Assembly: GCF_030161875.1 (NCBI RefSeq)
Contig: NZ_BSVA01000001.1
Span: forward strand, 1,240,001-1,304,000
From: Homoserinibacter gongjuensis
GTDB lineage: Bacteria; Actinomycetota; Actinomycetes; Actinomycetales; Microbacteriaceae
Direction of reading: 5' to 3'
DNA: 64,000 bases
Shown here: positions 1 through 8,881 of the stretch, piece by piece
Layout of the letters: each line of letters opens with the position of its first letter
Numbering within the stretch: position 1 is the first letter of the stretch
Notes under the pieces: model-generated
The model's input: the letters and a program-made list of their open reading frames with translations, nothing else
What the model was told of the DNA's origin: nothing
Database searches by the model: none
Made by a program: the position numbers and the translations under genes

Positions 1-17
1 CGCCGCGCCTGCCAGCG

Positions 18-54
18 GGTTGAGGAGCGCGGCGAGGCCGCGCGTCTCGAAACC
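18..54. repeat. Palindromic element, family A (copy 1)
   Basis: This is a 37-base imperfect palindrome that opens GGTTGAGGAGCG and closes CGTCTCGAAACC. The same design recurs at least eleven more times in the window, always next to gene ends. This copy lies downstream of ppa, at the left edge of the window, and may act as its transcription terminator. It resembles bacterial REP elements in size and placement. Confidence 0.8.
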
Positions 55-99
55 CCGCGCCACGCCCGAGCGCCGCGGATTACCGCGGGGCATTGGAAC

Positions 100-584
100 T
101 CAGTGCCCGGGGAACGCCTCGATGCCCGCCTGCACGATGGCCTCGGCCTCGGCGGCGTCGCCCCAGCCCTCGGTCTTGACCCACTTGCCGGGCTCGAGGT
201 CCTTGTAGTGCTCGAAGAAGTGCTCGATCTCCTTGCGGGTGTACTCCGGGATGTCGGAGACGTCCTGAATCTGCGCCCAGCGCGGGTCCTTGGCCTGCAC
301 GGCGATCACCTTGGCATCCGACCCGCCGTCGTCGGTCATCTTGAACACGCCGACGGGGCGCACCTTGACGCCGACGCCGGGGAAGAGCGGGTAGTCCAGA
401 AGCACGAGCACGTCGACGGGGTCGCCGTCGAGGCCGAGGGTGTTCTCGAAGTAGCCGTAGTCGGTGGGGTAGACGAACCCGGTGAAGAGCACGCGATCGA
501 GGAAGACGCGGCCGGTCTCGTGATCGACTTCGTACTTGTTGCGGCTTCCTTGGGGATCTCGATGACGGCGGCGTACTCGGCCAT
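100..584 (-). CDS. ppa: Inorganic pyrophosphatase (one frameshift)
   Basis: Family I soluble pyrophosphatase, about 161 residues, which hydrolyses cytoplasmic PPi to two phosphates and so pulls biosynthetic reactions forward. The N terminus reads [12 protein letters not shown]. After a frame change the protein continues [14 protein letters not shown] and then [10 protein letters not shown], the metal-binding aspartate signature of the family. The frames join if one C is restored at the CC of 548-549, giving the expected GSRNKYEVD segment between them. The length is normal for an actinobacterial enzyme. The ATG at 584 has a good AGGAG ribosome site. The gene is divergent from tilS and probably shares a symmetric -10 element with it. 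The frameshift is most likely an assembly error, because the enzyme is normally essential. Confidence 0.95.
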
Positions 585-616
585 GGGGGCTCCTGTCGTT
601 GCTGCGGTGCGCGCAA

Positions 617-624
617 TAACGTTA
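617..624. promoter_or_regulatory. Symmetric -10 element shared by ppa and tilS
   Basis: TAACGTTA reads as a TANNNT -10 box (TAACGT) on both strands. On the plus strand it ends six bases before the tilS ATG, the spacing expected for a leaderless transcript. On the minus strand it lies about 35 bases upstream of the ppa start, which has its own ribosome site. This is inference from pattern and spacing only. Confidence 0.5.
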
Positions 625-628
625 GCTG

Positions 629-1783
629 ATGCCCGCCGACGCCCCGCGACCCCGTCTCACGCCCGCTCGGGCCGACATCCGCCGTGCCGTGCGCGTGTCG
701 CTCGCCGACCTGACCGCCGCGTCCGCCTCCGCCGCCGCCGCCTCCGTCAATGTCGAAAATGCAGGAGATTCTGCGGCGACCGCCCGAGAATCCGGGGCGC
801 GGCCGACGACACGCGCGGGTTCTCCTGCATTTTCGACACAGACGACCGGGGGTGAGGCCGCGCCGCTCGTGCTCGTGGCGCTCTCCGGCGGCGCCGACTC
901 ACTCGCGCTCGCGGCGGCGACCGCGTTCGAGGCGCCGCGCGCCGGCATCCGGGCGGGTGCCATCGTCGTCGACCACGGGCTGCAGGAGGGCTCGGATGCT
1001 GTGGCCGCCCGCGCCGCGGAGCAGGCCCGCACGCTGGGGCTCGACCCCGTGATCGTCACCCGCGTCGAAGTCGGCACCGCAGGCGGCCCCGAGGCGGCGG
1101 CCCGCGAGGCGCGGTACGCGGCGATCCTCGCGGCCGTCACCGAGACCGGCGCGAGCGCGACGCTGCTCGCGCACACCCTCGACGACCAGGCCGAGACGGT
1201 GCTGCTCGGGCTCGCGCGCGGCAGCGGCGGCGCGAGCCTCATGGGAATGGAAGCGGATGCCGGCACCCTGCGCCGCCCGCTGCTCGGCATCCGGCGGGCG
1301 ACCACCTGGCAGGCCTGCCTCGACGAGGGACTCGAGCCGTGGGACGACCCGCACAACCTCGATCCCACGTACGCACGGGTGCGCGTGCGCGAGCGGGTGC
1401 TGCCCGTGCTGGAGGCAGAGCTCGGGCCGGGCGTCGCCGAGGCCCTCGCGCGCACGGCCGAACTGCTGCGGCAGGACGAGGAGGCGTTCGTGCACCAGAT
1501 CGAGGAGGTGGCCGAAGACATCTGCGAGCCGGCCGAGGCCGGGATCGCGGTGTCGGTGCCCGCCCTCGCGGCGAACCCCGCAGCCGTGCGCCAGCGCGTC
1601 ATCCGCTACGTCGTGGCGTCGGAGTTCGGGGTGTCGCTCAGCTGGGCGCACACCGTCGAGGTGGCACGCCTCGTGACCGACTGGCACGGCCAGGGCCCCA
1701 TCGACCTGCCGGGCCTCACGGCACGCCGTGAGGGACGGCTGCTGGTGTTCTCGGCCCATGGGGCACCGTCGGCACGCAAGTAG
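629..1783 (+). CDS. tilS: tRNA(Ile)-lysidine synthetase
   Basis: TilS, 384 residues, modifies C34 of the AUA-reading tRNA(Ile) to lysidine using ATP and lysine. The PP-loop motif SGGADS is at residues 86-91, followed by the family's HTLDDQAETVLLGLARG stretch and the conserved RPLL. The C-terminal substrate domain is short, as usual in actinobacteria. The start is the ATG six bases after a TAACGT box, so the mRNA may be leaderless. Oddity: residues 41-70 are encoded by an 88-base perfect-armed palindromic element that also occurs at 57737. It lies in the linker between the N-terminal helix (RPRLTPARADIRRAVR) and the catalytic core, apparently tolerated in frame. It is followed by hpt with only 9 bases between them. 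Confidence 0.93.
   Translation: MPADAPRPRLTPARADIRRAVRVSLADLTAASASAAAASVNVENAGDSAATARESGARPTTRAGSPAFSTQTTGGEAAPLVLVALSGGADSLALAAATAFEAPRAGIRAGAIVVDHGLQEGSDAVAARAAEQARTLGLDPVIVTRVEVGTAGGPEAAAREARYAAILAAVTETGASATLLAHTLDDQAETVLLGLARGSGGASLMGMEADAGTLRRPLLGIRRATTWQACLDEGLEPWDDPHNLDPTYARVRVRERVLPVLEAELGPGVAEALARTAELLRQDEEAFVHQIEEVAEDICEPAEAGIAVSVPALAANPAAVRQRVIRYVVASEFGVSLSWAHTVEVARLVTDWHGQGPIDLPGLTARREGRLLVFSAHGAPSARK
751..838. repeat. Palindromic element, family B, inside tilS
   Basis: Two perfect 18-base inverted arms, TGTCGAAAATGCAGGAGA at 751-768 and its reverse complement at 821-838, surround a 52-base GC-rich centre. A second copy of the same size with nearly identical arms is at 57737-57825. 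The A/T-rich arm ends stand out in this GC-rich genome. No terminal transposase gene is present, so it is a MITE- or REP-like passive element. Here it is translated as part of TilS. Confidence 0.9.
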
Positions 1784-1792
1784 GGTTGACCC

Positions 1793-2344
1793 ATGGAGCC
1801 GGCCGACATCACAGGTGACCTGACAGAGGTGCTGCTCAGCGAGGCGCAGATCCACGAACGCATCGCCGAGCTGTGCCGCGAGATCGAGCGCGACTACGAG
1901 GGCCGTGAGCTGCTGCTCGTGGGCGTGCTCAAGGGCGCGGTCATGGTGATGGCGGATGTATCGCGCGAGTTGCGCAGGCACATCGAGATGGACTGGATGG
2001 CGGTGAGCTCCTACGGCGCCGGCACGCAGTCCTCGGGCGTGGTGCGCATCCTGAAGGACCTCGACTCCGACCTGACCGGCCGCGACGTGCTCATCATCGA
2101 GGACATCATCGACTCGGGGCTCACCCTCTCGTGGCTGCGCGAGAACCTGTCGTCGCGCGGCGCTGCGACGGTGGAGATCTGCGCGCTGCTGCGCAAGCCG
2201 GAGGCCGCGAAGGTCGACGTCGACGTCAAGTACGTGGGCTTCGAGATCCCGAATCACTTCGTCGTCGGCTACGGCCTCGACTACGCCGAGCGATACCGCA
2301 ACCTGCGCGCCGTCGGCATCCTCGCTCCTCACGTGTACTCCTGA
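1793..2344 (+). CDS. hpt: Hypoxanthine phosphoribosyltransferase
   Basis: Purine salvage enzyme, 183 residues, converting hypoxanthine or guanine plus PRPP to IMP or GMP. The PRPP-binding signature VLIIEDIIDSGLT is at residues 99-111. LVGVLKGAVMVMADVSREL near residue 42 and the C-terminal base-contacting FVVGYGLDYAERYRNL are typical of the family. The start is the ATG at 1793, where a TAGGGT -10-like box ends six bases upstream. That fits a leaderless transcript in addition to read-through from tilS. The tilS-hpt-ftsH order is the usual actinobacterial arrangement. No frameshift is seen. Confidence 0.96.
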   Translation: MEPADITGDLTEVLLSEAQIHERIAELCREIERDYEGRELLLVGVLKGAVMVMADVSRELRRHIEMDWMAVSSYGAGTQSSGVVRILKDLDSDLTGRDVLIIEDIIDSGLTLSWLRENLSSRGAATVEICALLRKPEAAKVDVDVKYVGFEIPNHFVVGYGLDYAERYRNLRAVGILAPHVYS

Positions 2345-2351
2345 CCCGTCT

Positions 2352-2421
2352 CAAACGCTGCAGCGTTTGACCCAGGGCGGCAGAGATTGCTGGCGCGGGG
2401 GAGGGAGCGCTGCAGCGTTTG
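2352..2421. repeat. Palindromic element upstream of ftsH
   Basis: Perfect 14-base inverted arms CAAACGCTGCAGCG (2352-2365) and CGCTGCAGCGTTTG (2408-2421) bound a 70-base segment. The left end itself forms a perfect 20-base palindrome, 2351-2370. It lies just after the hpt stop and before the ftsH promoter. It may serve as a terminator, an operator or a REP-like element. I see only this copy in the window. Confidence 0.7.
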
Positions 2422-2507
2422 GCAACCACTCCATCCGCCTTGGGCGAACGTCCAGACGGGATAAAGGAGCCGGGCGGTAGCCTGAGGGGCACGTCTCAGA
2501 GGAAAGG

Positions 2508-4546
2508 ATGCGGGTTCCCGCCCGCACGCACATGGACTTCAAGCGCATCTTCCGTGGCCCGCTCATCTACATCCTGCTGGGCGCGGTCATCCTCATCGTC
2601 GGCTTCAACCTGCTGACGGCATCCGGCTTCCGCGCGATCACGACCCAGCAGGGCCTCGAGCTGCTCAATGGCTCGACGGTCGAGAAGGTCAAGATCGTCG
2701 ACGGCGAGCAGCGCGTCGACCTCACCCTCTCGAAGGCGTACGTGGCGGATGACGTGGAGCTCGGCACGCAGGTGCAGTTCTACTACGTCACGCCTCGCGG
2801 CGAGGAGATCGTGCAGGCGATCACGGCGTCGAAGGCCGAGTTCGACGACGAGGTGCCCCAGACCAACTGGTTCACGAGCCTGCTCGGCATCCTCATCCCG
2901 TTCCTGCTCATCGGCGTGATCTTCTGGTTCCTGTTCAGCTCGATGCAGGGCGGCGGCAACCGCGTCATGCAGTTCGGCAAGTCGCGCGCCAAGCTCGTGA
3001 GCAAGGAGAGCCCCAAGGTGACGTTCGCGGATGTCGCGGGCGTCGACGAGGCGGTCGAGGAACTGCAGGAGATCAAGGACTTCCTGAAGGACCCGTCGAA
3101 GTTCCAGGCCGTGGGTGCCCGCATCCCGAAGGGCGTGCTGCTGTACGGCCCTCCCGGCACCGGTAAGACGCTGCTCGCGCGCGCCGTGGCGGGCGAGGCC
3201 GGCGTGCCGTTCTACTCGATCAGCGGTTCGGACTTCGTGGAGATGTTCGTGGGCGTCGGCGCGAGCCGCGTGCGCGACCTCTTCGAGCAGGCGAAGCAGA
3301 ACGCGCCGGCCATCATCTTCGTCGACGAGATCGACGCCGTCGGGCGTCATCGTGGCGCCGGCCTCGGCGGTGGCCACGACGAGCGCGAGCAGACGCTCAA
3401 CCAGCTGCTCGTGGAGATGGACGGCTTCGACCCGAAGACCAACGTCATCCTGATCGCCGCCACCAACCGGCCCGACATCCTCGACCCCGCGCTGCTGCGC
3501 CCGGCCGCTTCGACCGGCAGATCGGCGTGGACGCGCCCGATCTCAAGGGCCGCGAGAAGATCCTCGAGACGCACGCCAAGGGCAAGCCGATGTCGAAGAA
3601 CGTCGACCTCGCCGTGCTCGCCCGCAAGACTCCCGGCTTCACCGGCGCCGACCTCGCGAACGTGCTCAACGAAGCCGCACTGCTCACGGCGCGCAGCAAC
3701 GCGCAGCTGATCGACGACCGCGCGCTCGACGAGGCCGTCGACCGCGTGATGGCCGGTCCGCAGCGCCGCACCCGCGTGATGAAAGACAAGGAGAAGCTCA
3801 TCACGGCCTACCACGAGGGCGGTCACGCGCTCGCGGCGGCGGCGATGAACCACACCGACCCCGTGACGAAGGTCACCATCCTGCCGCGCGGCCGGGCCCT
3901 CGGCTACACGATGGTGCTGCCGCTCGAAGACAAGTACTCGGTGACCCGCAACGAGCTGCTCGACCAGCTGACCTACGCGATGGGCGGCCGCGTTGCGGAA
4001 GAGATCGTGTTCCACGATCCGACGACGGGCGCGTCGAACGACATCGAGAAGGCCACCGCGACGGCCCGCAAGATGGTGACCGAGTACGGCATGAGCGCCA
4101 CGATCGGCGCCGTCAAGCTGGGTCAGTCGCAGGGTGAGGTGTTCCTCGGTCGCGACATGGGCCACCAGCGCGACTACTCCGAAGAGCTCGCCGAGAAGGT
4201 CGACCTCGAGGTGCGCGCGCTCATCGAGCAGGCGCACGACGAGGCCTACCAGGTGCTCACCGACAACCGCGACATCCTCGACCGCCTCGCGCGCGAGCTC
4301 ATCGAGAAGGAGACCCTCGACCACAACCAGCTGGCCGAGATCTTCGCCGAGGTGCGTCGCCTGCCCGAGCGCCCGCAGTGGCTCTCGAGCACGCATCGTC
4401 CGCTCAGCGACCTGCCTCCGATCGAGATCGCCGCATCCGCGCCCGTCGACCCGGGCGCCGTGGATGCGGGGGTCGACTCCGAGCCGCCGGTGAAGCCGCA
4501 GCGCACCCCGCGCCCGCGGCAGACGCCCGGCATCGCGCCCGCGTAA
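2508..4546 (+). CDS. ftsH: ATP-dependent zinc metalloprotease FtsH (one frameshift)
   Basis: Membrane-anchored AAA+ protease, about 679 residues, that degrades misfolded and regulatory membrane and cytoplasmic proteins. There are two N-terminal membrane segments (about residues 19-37 and 125-146) around an external domain. Walker A GPPGTGKT is near residues 214-221, followed by Walker [11 protein letters not shown], and the zinc site HEGGH (HExGH) is near 435. The frame breaks at 3503-3504: restoring one G gives the expected [12 protein letters not shown] second region of homology. I chose the ATG at 2508 because GAGGAAAGG directly precedes it. The ATG at 2532 is an alternative without a ribosome site. 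folE follows after 8 bases, so this is the head of the folate operon. Confidence 0.95.
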
Positions 4547-4554
4547 GGCTCGCC

Positions 4555-5157
4555 GTGCCCATCGACTCGGGACGCATCGAGGCGGCCGTCGTCGAATTGC
4601 TGCGTGCGATCGGCGAAGACCCGGCGCGCCCCGGACTCGCGCGCACCCCGCAGCGGATCGCCGCGTCGTACGCCGAGCTGTTCGCCGGCATCGACGAGGA
4701 TCCGCTCGCACACCTGGCGGCATCGACCGACTTCGCCGACGAGCACAGCGCGGGTGAGCTCGTGCTCGTGCGCGACATCGCGTTCCGCTCGACCTGCGAG
4801 CACCACCTGCTGCCCTTCACGGGCGTCGCCCACCTCGCGTATGTGCCGAACGAGCGCATCGTCGGCCTCGGCAAGCTCGCGCGCGTGGTCGAGACGCTCA
4901 GCTCGCGCCCTCAGCTGCAGGAGCGGCTCGGCGAGCAGATCGCCGACACGCTCGAGGAGGGGCTCGCCCCGCGGGGCGTGCTCGTGGTGCTCGATGCCCA
5001 GCACGGATGCGTCACCGCGCGTGGCACGCGCCAGGCATCCTCCACGACGGTCACGGTCGCGAGCCGCGGCACCCTCGCCGAGCCCGCGAATCGCGCGGGC
5101 GTGCTCGCGCTCATCGGGCGTGGAGCGGATGCCGCAGAGGCTTCGGAGGTGCTGTGA
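4555..5157 (+). CDS. folE: GTP cyclohydrolase I
   Basis: First enzyme of folate synthesis, 200 residues, converting GTP to dihydroneopterin triphosphate. Zinc ligands are visible in TCEHHLLPF and in QHGCVTARG, and the N-terminal half has the typical [15 protein letters not shown] motif. The start is a GTG eight bases after the ftsH stop. The 3' end overlaps folP by four bases (GTGA), which indicates translational coupling. It is slightly longer at the C terminus than the minimal family length. No frameshift is seen. Confidence 0.95.
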   Translation: MPIDSGRIEAAVVELLRAIGEDPARPGLARTPQRIAASYAELFAGIDEDPLAHLAASTDFADEHSAGELVLVRDIAFRSTCEHHLLPFTGVAHLAYVPNERIVGLGKLARVVETLSSRPQLQERLGEQIADTLEEGLAPRGVLVVLDAQHGCVTARGTRQASSTTVTVASRGTLAEPANRAGVLALIGRGADAAEASEVL

Positions 5158-5955
5158 CCGCGATCCTCGGTGTGCTCAACGTGACGCCCGACTCGTTCAG
5201 CGACGGCGGTCGGTGGCAGCGCCTCGACGACGCCGTGGCGCATGCCGCGCGGATGCGCGACGCCGGCGCCGACTGGATCGACGTGGGCGGCGAGTCGACG
5301 AGGCCGGGCTCGATCGCGATCGACCCCGACGAGGAGCAGCACCGCGTGCTGCCGGTGATCCGAGCGCTCAGCGACGCCGGCATACCGGTGTCGATCGACA
5401 CCCGCAACTCGGCCACGGCGCGTGCGGCGGTCGAGGCCGGCGCGACCATGATCAACGACGTCTCGGGCGCGCTTCACGACCCGCAGATGGCGGTGGTGGC
5501 GGCCGAGACCGGCGTGCACTTCGTGGTCATGCACTGGCGCGGTGGCGTCGACGTCGAGCCGCGGTACGACGACGTGGTGGCGGAGGTGCGCGCCGAGCTC
5601 AAGGCCCGGCTCGCCGAACTGCTCGTCAGGGGGTGCGCCGCGAGCAGCTCATCATCGACCCGGGCCTCGGCTTCGCGAAGTCGGCCGAGCACAATTGGCA
5701 GCTGCTGCACGCCCTCCGCGAGCTCACGCCTCTCGCCCCCGTGCTGATCGGAGCTTCGCGCAAGCGATTCATCGGGCGGCTCCTGCCCGACAACGCCCCG
5801 CTCGGCAAACGCGACGCCCCCACCGCCACGATCAGCGCGCTCGCGGCGGCCGCAGGAGCCTGGGGGTTCGCGTGCACGACGTGGCAGCGACGAGACTGGC
5901 ACTGGATGTGGAGGAGCATTGGAACCCGAGAGGACGCCATGAACGCTCGCGATGA
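5154..5955 (+). CDS. folP: Dihydropteroate synthase (two frameshifts)
   Basis: Joins para-aminobenzoate to the pterin diphosphate to make dihydropteroate and is the sulfonamide target. About 267 residues. LNVTPDSFSDGG, DVGGESTRPG and GASRKRFIG are the pterin and phosphate-binding motifs. Two G5 runs (5629-5633 and 5862-5866) each appear to lack one G. Restoring them joins LLVRG to VRREQLIIDPGLGFAKS and then GAWG to VRVHDVAATRLALDV, ending at the TGA of 5953-5955. It overlaps folE by 4 bases at the start and folB by 17 bases at the end. It has to be functional unless another copy exists, so I attribute both breaks to sequencing. Confidence 0.94.
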
Positions 5956-6307
5956 GATCGCCCTGACCGGGCTGCGCGCGATGGGCTACCACGGCGTGCT
6001 GCCGCACGAGCGGGTCGAGGGCCAGCTGTTCATCGTCGACGTCGTGCTGCACCTCTCGCTCGCGCCCGCCGCCGAGGGCGACGCGCTCGCCGCAACCGTC
6101 GACTACGGCGAGCTCGCCAACCGCGTGGTGAAGGCCGTCGAATCCGACCCCGTCGACCTCATCGAGACGGTGGCCGACCGCGTCGCGGGCATCGCCCTCT
6201 CCTACGAACGGGTCGACTCGGTCGACGTGACCGTGCACAAACCGAACGCGCCCATCGAGGTGCCGTTCGCGGATGTCGCGGTCACCCTGCGACGGGACCG
6301 CGCATGA
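5939..6307 (+). CDS. folB: Dihydroneopterin aldolase
   Basis: 122-residue folate enzyme converting 7,8-dihydroneopterin to 6-hydroxymethyl-dihydropterin and glycolaldehyde. The family pattern is clear: LRAMGYHGVLPHERVEGQ at the N terminus, the DYGELA segment, the active-site LIETVADRVA, and the C-terminal VHKPNAPIEVPFADV. The ATG at 5939 has GAGAGGA upstream and lies inside the end of folP. Its stop overlaps the folK ATG (ATGA). Intact in this assembly. Confidence 0.95.
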   Translation: MNARDEIALTGLRAMGYHGVLPHERVEGQLFIVDVVLHLSLAPAAEGDALAATVDYGELANRVVKAVESDPVDLIETVADRVAGIALSYERVDSVDVTVHKPNAPIEVPFADVAVTLRRDRA

Positions 6308-6812
6308 GCAGCGACCTCACTCCGGCCGTCGTCGCGTTCGGCGCGAATCTCGGCGATCGCGCCGCCACGATCCAGGCCGCCGCCGCTGGCCTCGCCGCGA
6401 CCGAGGGCATCGAGCTCGTGACGCTCGCGCCGCCCATCGAGACACCGGCGGTGCGCCCCTATGGGGTGGACCGCGAGGCGCCGCCGTACCTCAACACGGT
6501 GGCCGTCATCCGCACCTCCCTCGCCCCGCACGAGTTGCACGCCGTGTTGCGTGCGCTCGAGGATGCGCACGGCCGCGTGCGCACGGAGCGCTGGGGGATC
6601 GCACGCTCGATCTCGACCTCATCGTCTACGGCGATCTTCAGCAGGACGATCCCGTGTTGACGCTGCCGCATCCGCGGGCCCACGAGCGTGACTTCGTGCT
6701 GCGCCCGTGGCTCACGGCCGATCCGCACGCGGAGCTGCCCGGCAGGGGGCGGGTCGACGAGCTGCTCGACGCGCTCGATGCCGGGCACGAACTCGGCGGG
6801 GGAGCGGCGTGA
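6304..6812 (+). CDS. folK: 2-amino-4-hydroxy-6-hydroxymethyldihydropteridine diphosphokinase (one frameshift)
   Basis: Pyrophosphorylates hydroxymethyl-dihydropterin with ATP, the step before FolP. About 169 residues. FGANLGDRAATI is the N-terminal signature. APPYLNTVAVI and DRTLDLDLIVYGD, with its metal-binding aspartates, follow. The frame breaks in the G5 run at 6593-6597; one added G reconnects ERWG to DRTLDLDL. The C terminus HPRAHERDFVLRPW is typical. It overlaps folB by 4 bases and the following DUF3180 gene by 4 bases, completing the ordered folE-P-B-K set. Confidence 0.94.
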
Positions 6813-7276
6813 CACGCACCCGGGCGTCGTTGCTCGTCGTGCTGGCCGCGGTCGGCGCGGTGGGCGGGTTTCTCGTGCAGCTCGCCCTCGGCGCCCTCGG
6901 CGTGCAGAAGCTGCTGCCCGAGTTCACGCTCGCGATCACCCTCGTGCTCATCGCCGTGATCGTGGTGGCGCTCGCCGTTCCCATCAGGCGGGCGACGCGT
7001 GGCAAGGTGCGCCGACGGGTGGACCCGTTCTACGCGACGCGCGTCGTGCTGCTCGCGAAGGCGTGCGCCGCGGCGGGCGCCCTGCTCACGGGTGCGGCCG
7101 CCGGCATGATCGCCGAGCTGCTCGTGCGTCCGGTGAGCGCCTCGGAGGCGCTGTGGCGGATGCTCGCGATGCTGATCGCCTCGGTGCTGGGTCTCGTCGG
7201 TGGTCTGGTGGCGGAGTCGCTGTGCATCGTGCCGCCCGACGACGACGAGAACCCGTCGACCGGGGCGCCCGCCTAA
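6809..7276 (+). CDS. DUF3180 family membrane protein
   Basis: 155-residue protein with four predicted membrane helices in two pairs: about residues 6-25, 32-50, 76-95 and 110-130. They are separated by a basic loop (PIRRATRGKVRRR). Proteins of this family sit directly after folK in many actinobacteria and their function is not established. The GTG start overlaps the folK stop (GTGA), so it is translationally coupled to the folate operon. The acidic tail PPDDDENPS is probably cytoplasmic. This is the last gene of the block before the sugar cassette. Confidence 0.8.
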   Translation: MTRTRASLLVVLAAVGAVGGFLVQLALGALGVQKLLPEFTLAITLVLIAVIVVALAVPIRRATRGKVRRRVDPFYATRVVLLAKACAAAGALLTGAAAGMIAELLVRPVSASEALWRMLAMLIASVLGLVGGLVAESLCIVPPDDDENPSTGAPA

Positions 7277-7308
7277 CACCCGCCTGACCAGGCTTTTGCC
7301 GAAAACCG

Positions 7309-7345
7309 TTGCAGATGGTGACGTTCACATGTTAACGTCACCATC
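7309..7345 (+). promoter_or_regulatory. Promoter and operator of the first sugar cassette
   Basis: A -35-like TTGCAG (7309-7314) and -10-like TAACGT (7333-7338) are spaced by 18 bases. Over the spacer and -10 lies a dyad with perfect 12-base arms, GATGGTGACGTT (7314-7325) and AACGTCACCATC (7334-7345), separated by 8 bases. The likely ligand is the cassette's own LacI-type protein encoded at 13609. A repressor bound here would block RNA polymerase directly. Confidence 0.65.
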
Positions 7346-7442
7346 GCACCACAATCACCCCTCTGGGATGCTCGAGGACGAGCACACAGCGAGGACGCAG
7401 CGTCGCGTTCGAGGCATCCCTCCACCAAGGAAGGATCTTGCT

Positions 7443-8736
7443 GTGAAGCGAACGACGAAGATCGCAACCGCGGCCGTCGCCCTCACCATGCCGGTCGCGC
7501 TCATGCTGGCCGGATGCTCGGGGACTCCGGCGGCGACGGCGGAAGCGACGACAACACCCTCACCGTCTGGGCGTGGGACCCGGCCTTCAACATCTACGCG
7601 ATGCAGGAAGCCGAGAAGATCTACCAGAAGGACCACCCCGACTTCTCGCTCGACATCGTCGAGACCCCTGGGACGACCTGCAGACCAAGCTCACGACCCT
7701 CGCGCAGTCACAGGAGTTCGGCGAGCTGCCCGACATCTTCCTCGTGCAGAACAACGCGTTCCAGAAGAACGTCATCAACTACCCCGACCTGTTCAGCGAA
7801 GCGACCGACGCCGCCGACTTCTCCGAGTTCCCGCAGTCGGTCGTCGACTACTCGACCGTTGACGGCGTGAACTACGGCGTGCCGTTCGACTCGGGCACCG
7901 CGATCGGTGCCTACCGCACCGACGTGCTCGCCGAGGCCGGCTACACGATCGATGACTTCACCGACATCACCTGGGATGACTTCGTCACCAAGGCGAAGGA
8001 CGTGCTCGCCAAGACCGGCAAGCCGCTGCTGTCGGGCCAGGCGGGCTCCTCCGACACGATCATGATGATGCTGCAGTCGGCGGGCGCGAGCCTCTTCGAC
8101 GCCGACGGCAACCCCACGATCGCCGACAACAAGGCGCTCGAGGCGTCGATCGACACCTACGTCGACCTCGTGAACGCGGGCGTCTTCACCGAGGTCAACT
8201 CGTGGGATGAGTACATCGGCACCTTCGTGAACGGTTCCGTCGCCGGCACCATCAACGGCGTCTGGATCTCGGGCTCGCTGCAGACCGCGACCGACCAAGC
8301 CGGCAACTGGGCGGTCACCAACCTGCCCAAGCTCGACGGCGTCTCGGGCGCGACCAACTTCTCGGCCAACGGCGGCTCCTCGTGGGCCATCAGCTCGAAC
8401 GCCGACGTCGACCTCGCGAGCGACTTCCTGAAGTCGACCTTCGCCGGCTCGACCGAGCTCTACGACACGATCCTGCCCTCCTCGGGTGCGGTCGCGAACT
8501 GGATCCCGGCAGGCGACAGCGACGTCTACGCGCAGCCCGTCGACTTCTTCGGCGGTCAGGCGGTCTACGCCGACGTCGTGACGTTCGGCGCCTCCGTGCC
8601 GAGCAACAACACGGGCGTGTACTACTACGAGGCGCGGGATGCGGTGAGCACGGCGATCACGAAGATCATCAGCGGAACCGACATGGCATCCGCGCTCGAC
8701 GAGGCGCAGTCCGCGGTCGAATTCGCCATGGGCTAG
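7443..8736 (+). CDS. Sugar ABC transporter substrate-binding lipoprotein (two frameshifts)
   Basis: Family 1 extracellular solute-binding protein, about 431 residues, that captures a sugar or oligosaccharide outside the cell. A basic signal sequence ends in the lipobox LAGC near residue 26, followed by a Gly/Ser/Asp linker. NTLTVWAWDPAFNIYAMQEA is the usual first beta strand. Two frames must be joined by adding a G at 7520-7523 (GCSGDSGGDGG) and a C at 7665-7668 (VETPWDDLQTKL). The start is the GTG at 7443, with AAGGAAGG eight bases upstream. It is the first gene of a cassette with two permeases, LacZ and LacI. A strong hairpin follows its stop, probably keeping it more highly expressed than the permeases. 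The ligand is likely a galactoside, judged from the neighbouring lacZ. Confidence 0.92.
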
Positions 8737-8738
8737 CC

Positions 8739-8777
8739 GTACACACGGGGGCGGCTGGGCGCCGCCCCCGTGTGTAC
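8739..8777 (+). terminator. Strong intra-operon hairpin after the binding protein gene
   Basis: Two perfect 16-base arms (GTACACACGGGGGCGG and its complement) flank a 7-base loop immediately after the stop codon. No T-run follows. In this position such hairpins usually stabilise the upstream mRNA or partly terminate, which sets a high binding-protein to permease ratio. Confidence 0.8.
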
Positions 8778-8881
8778 CCGCCCCCACCAGCTGCGCGACA
8801 GCGGACGGCAGCGCCGCCCGCTGTACGCCGACCGCGGGCCGCCACCCGACATCCTTTCGACCCCACAGAACGAGGTGCCAC

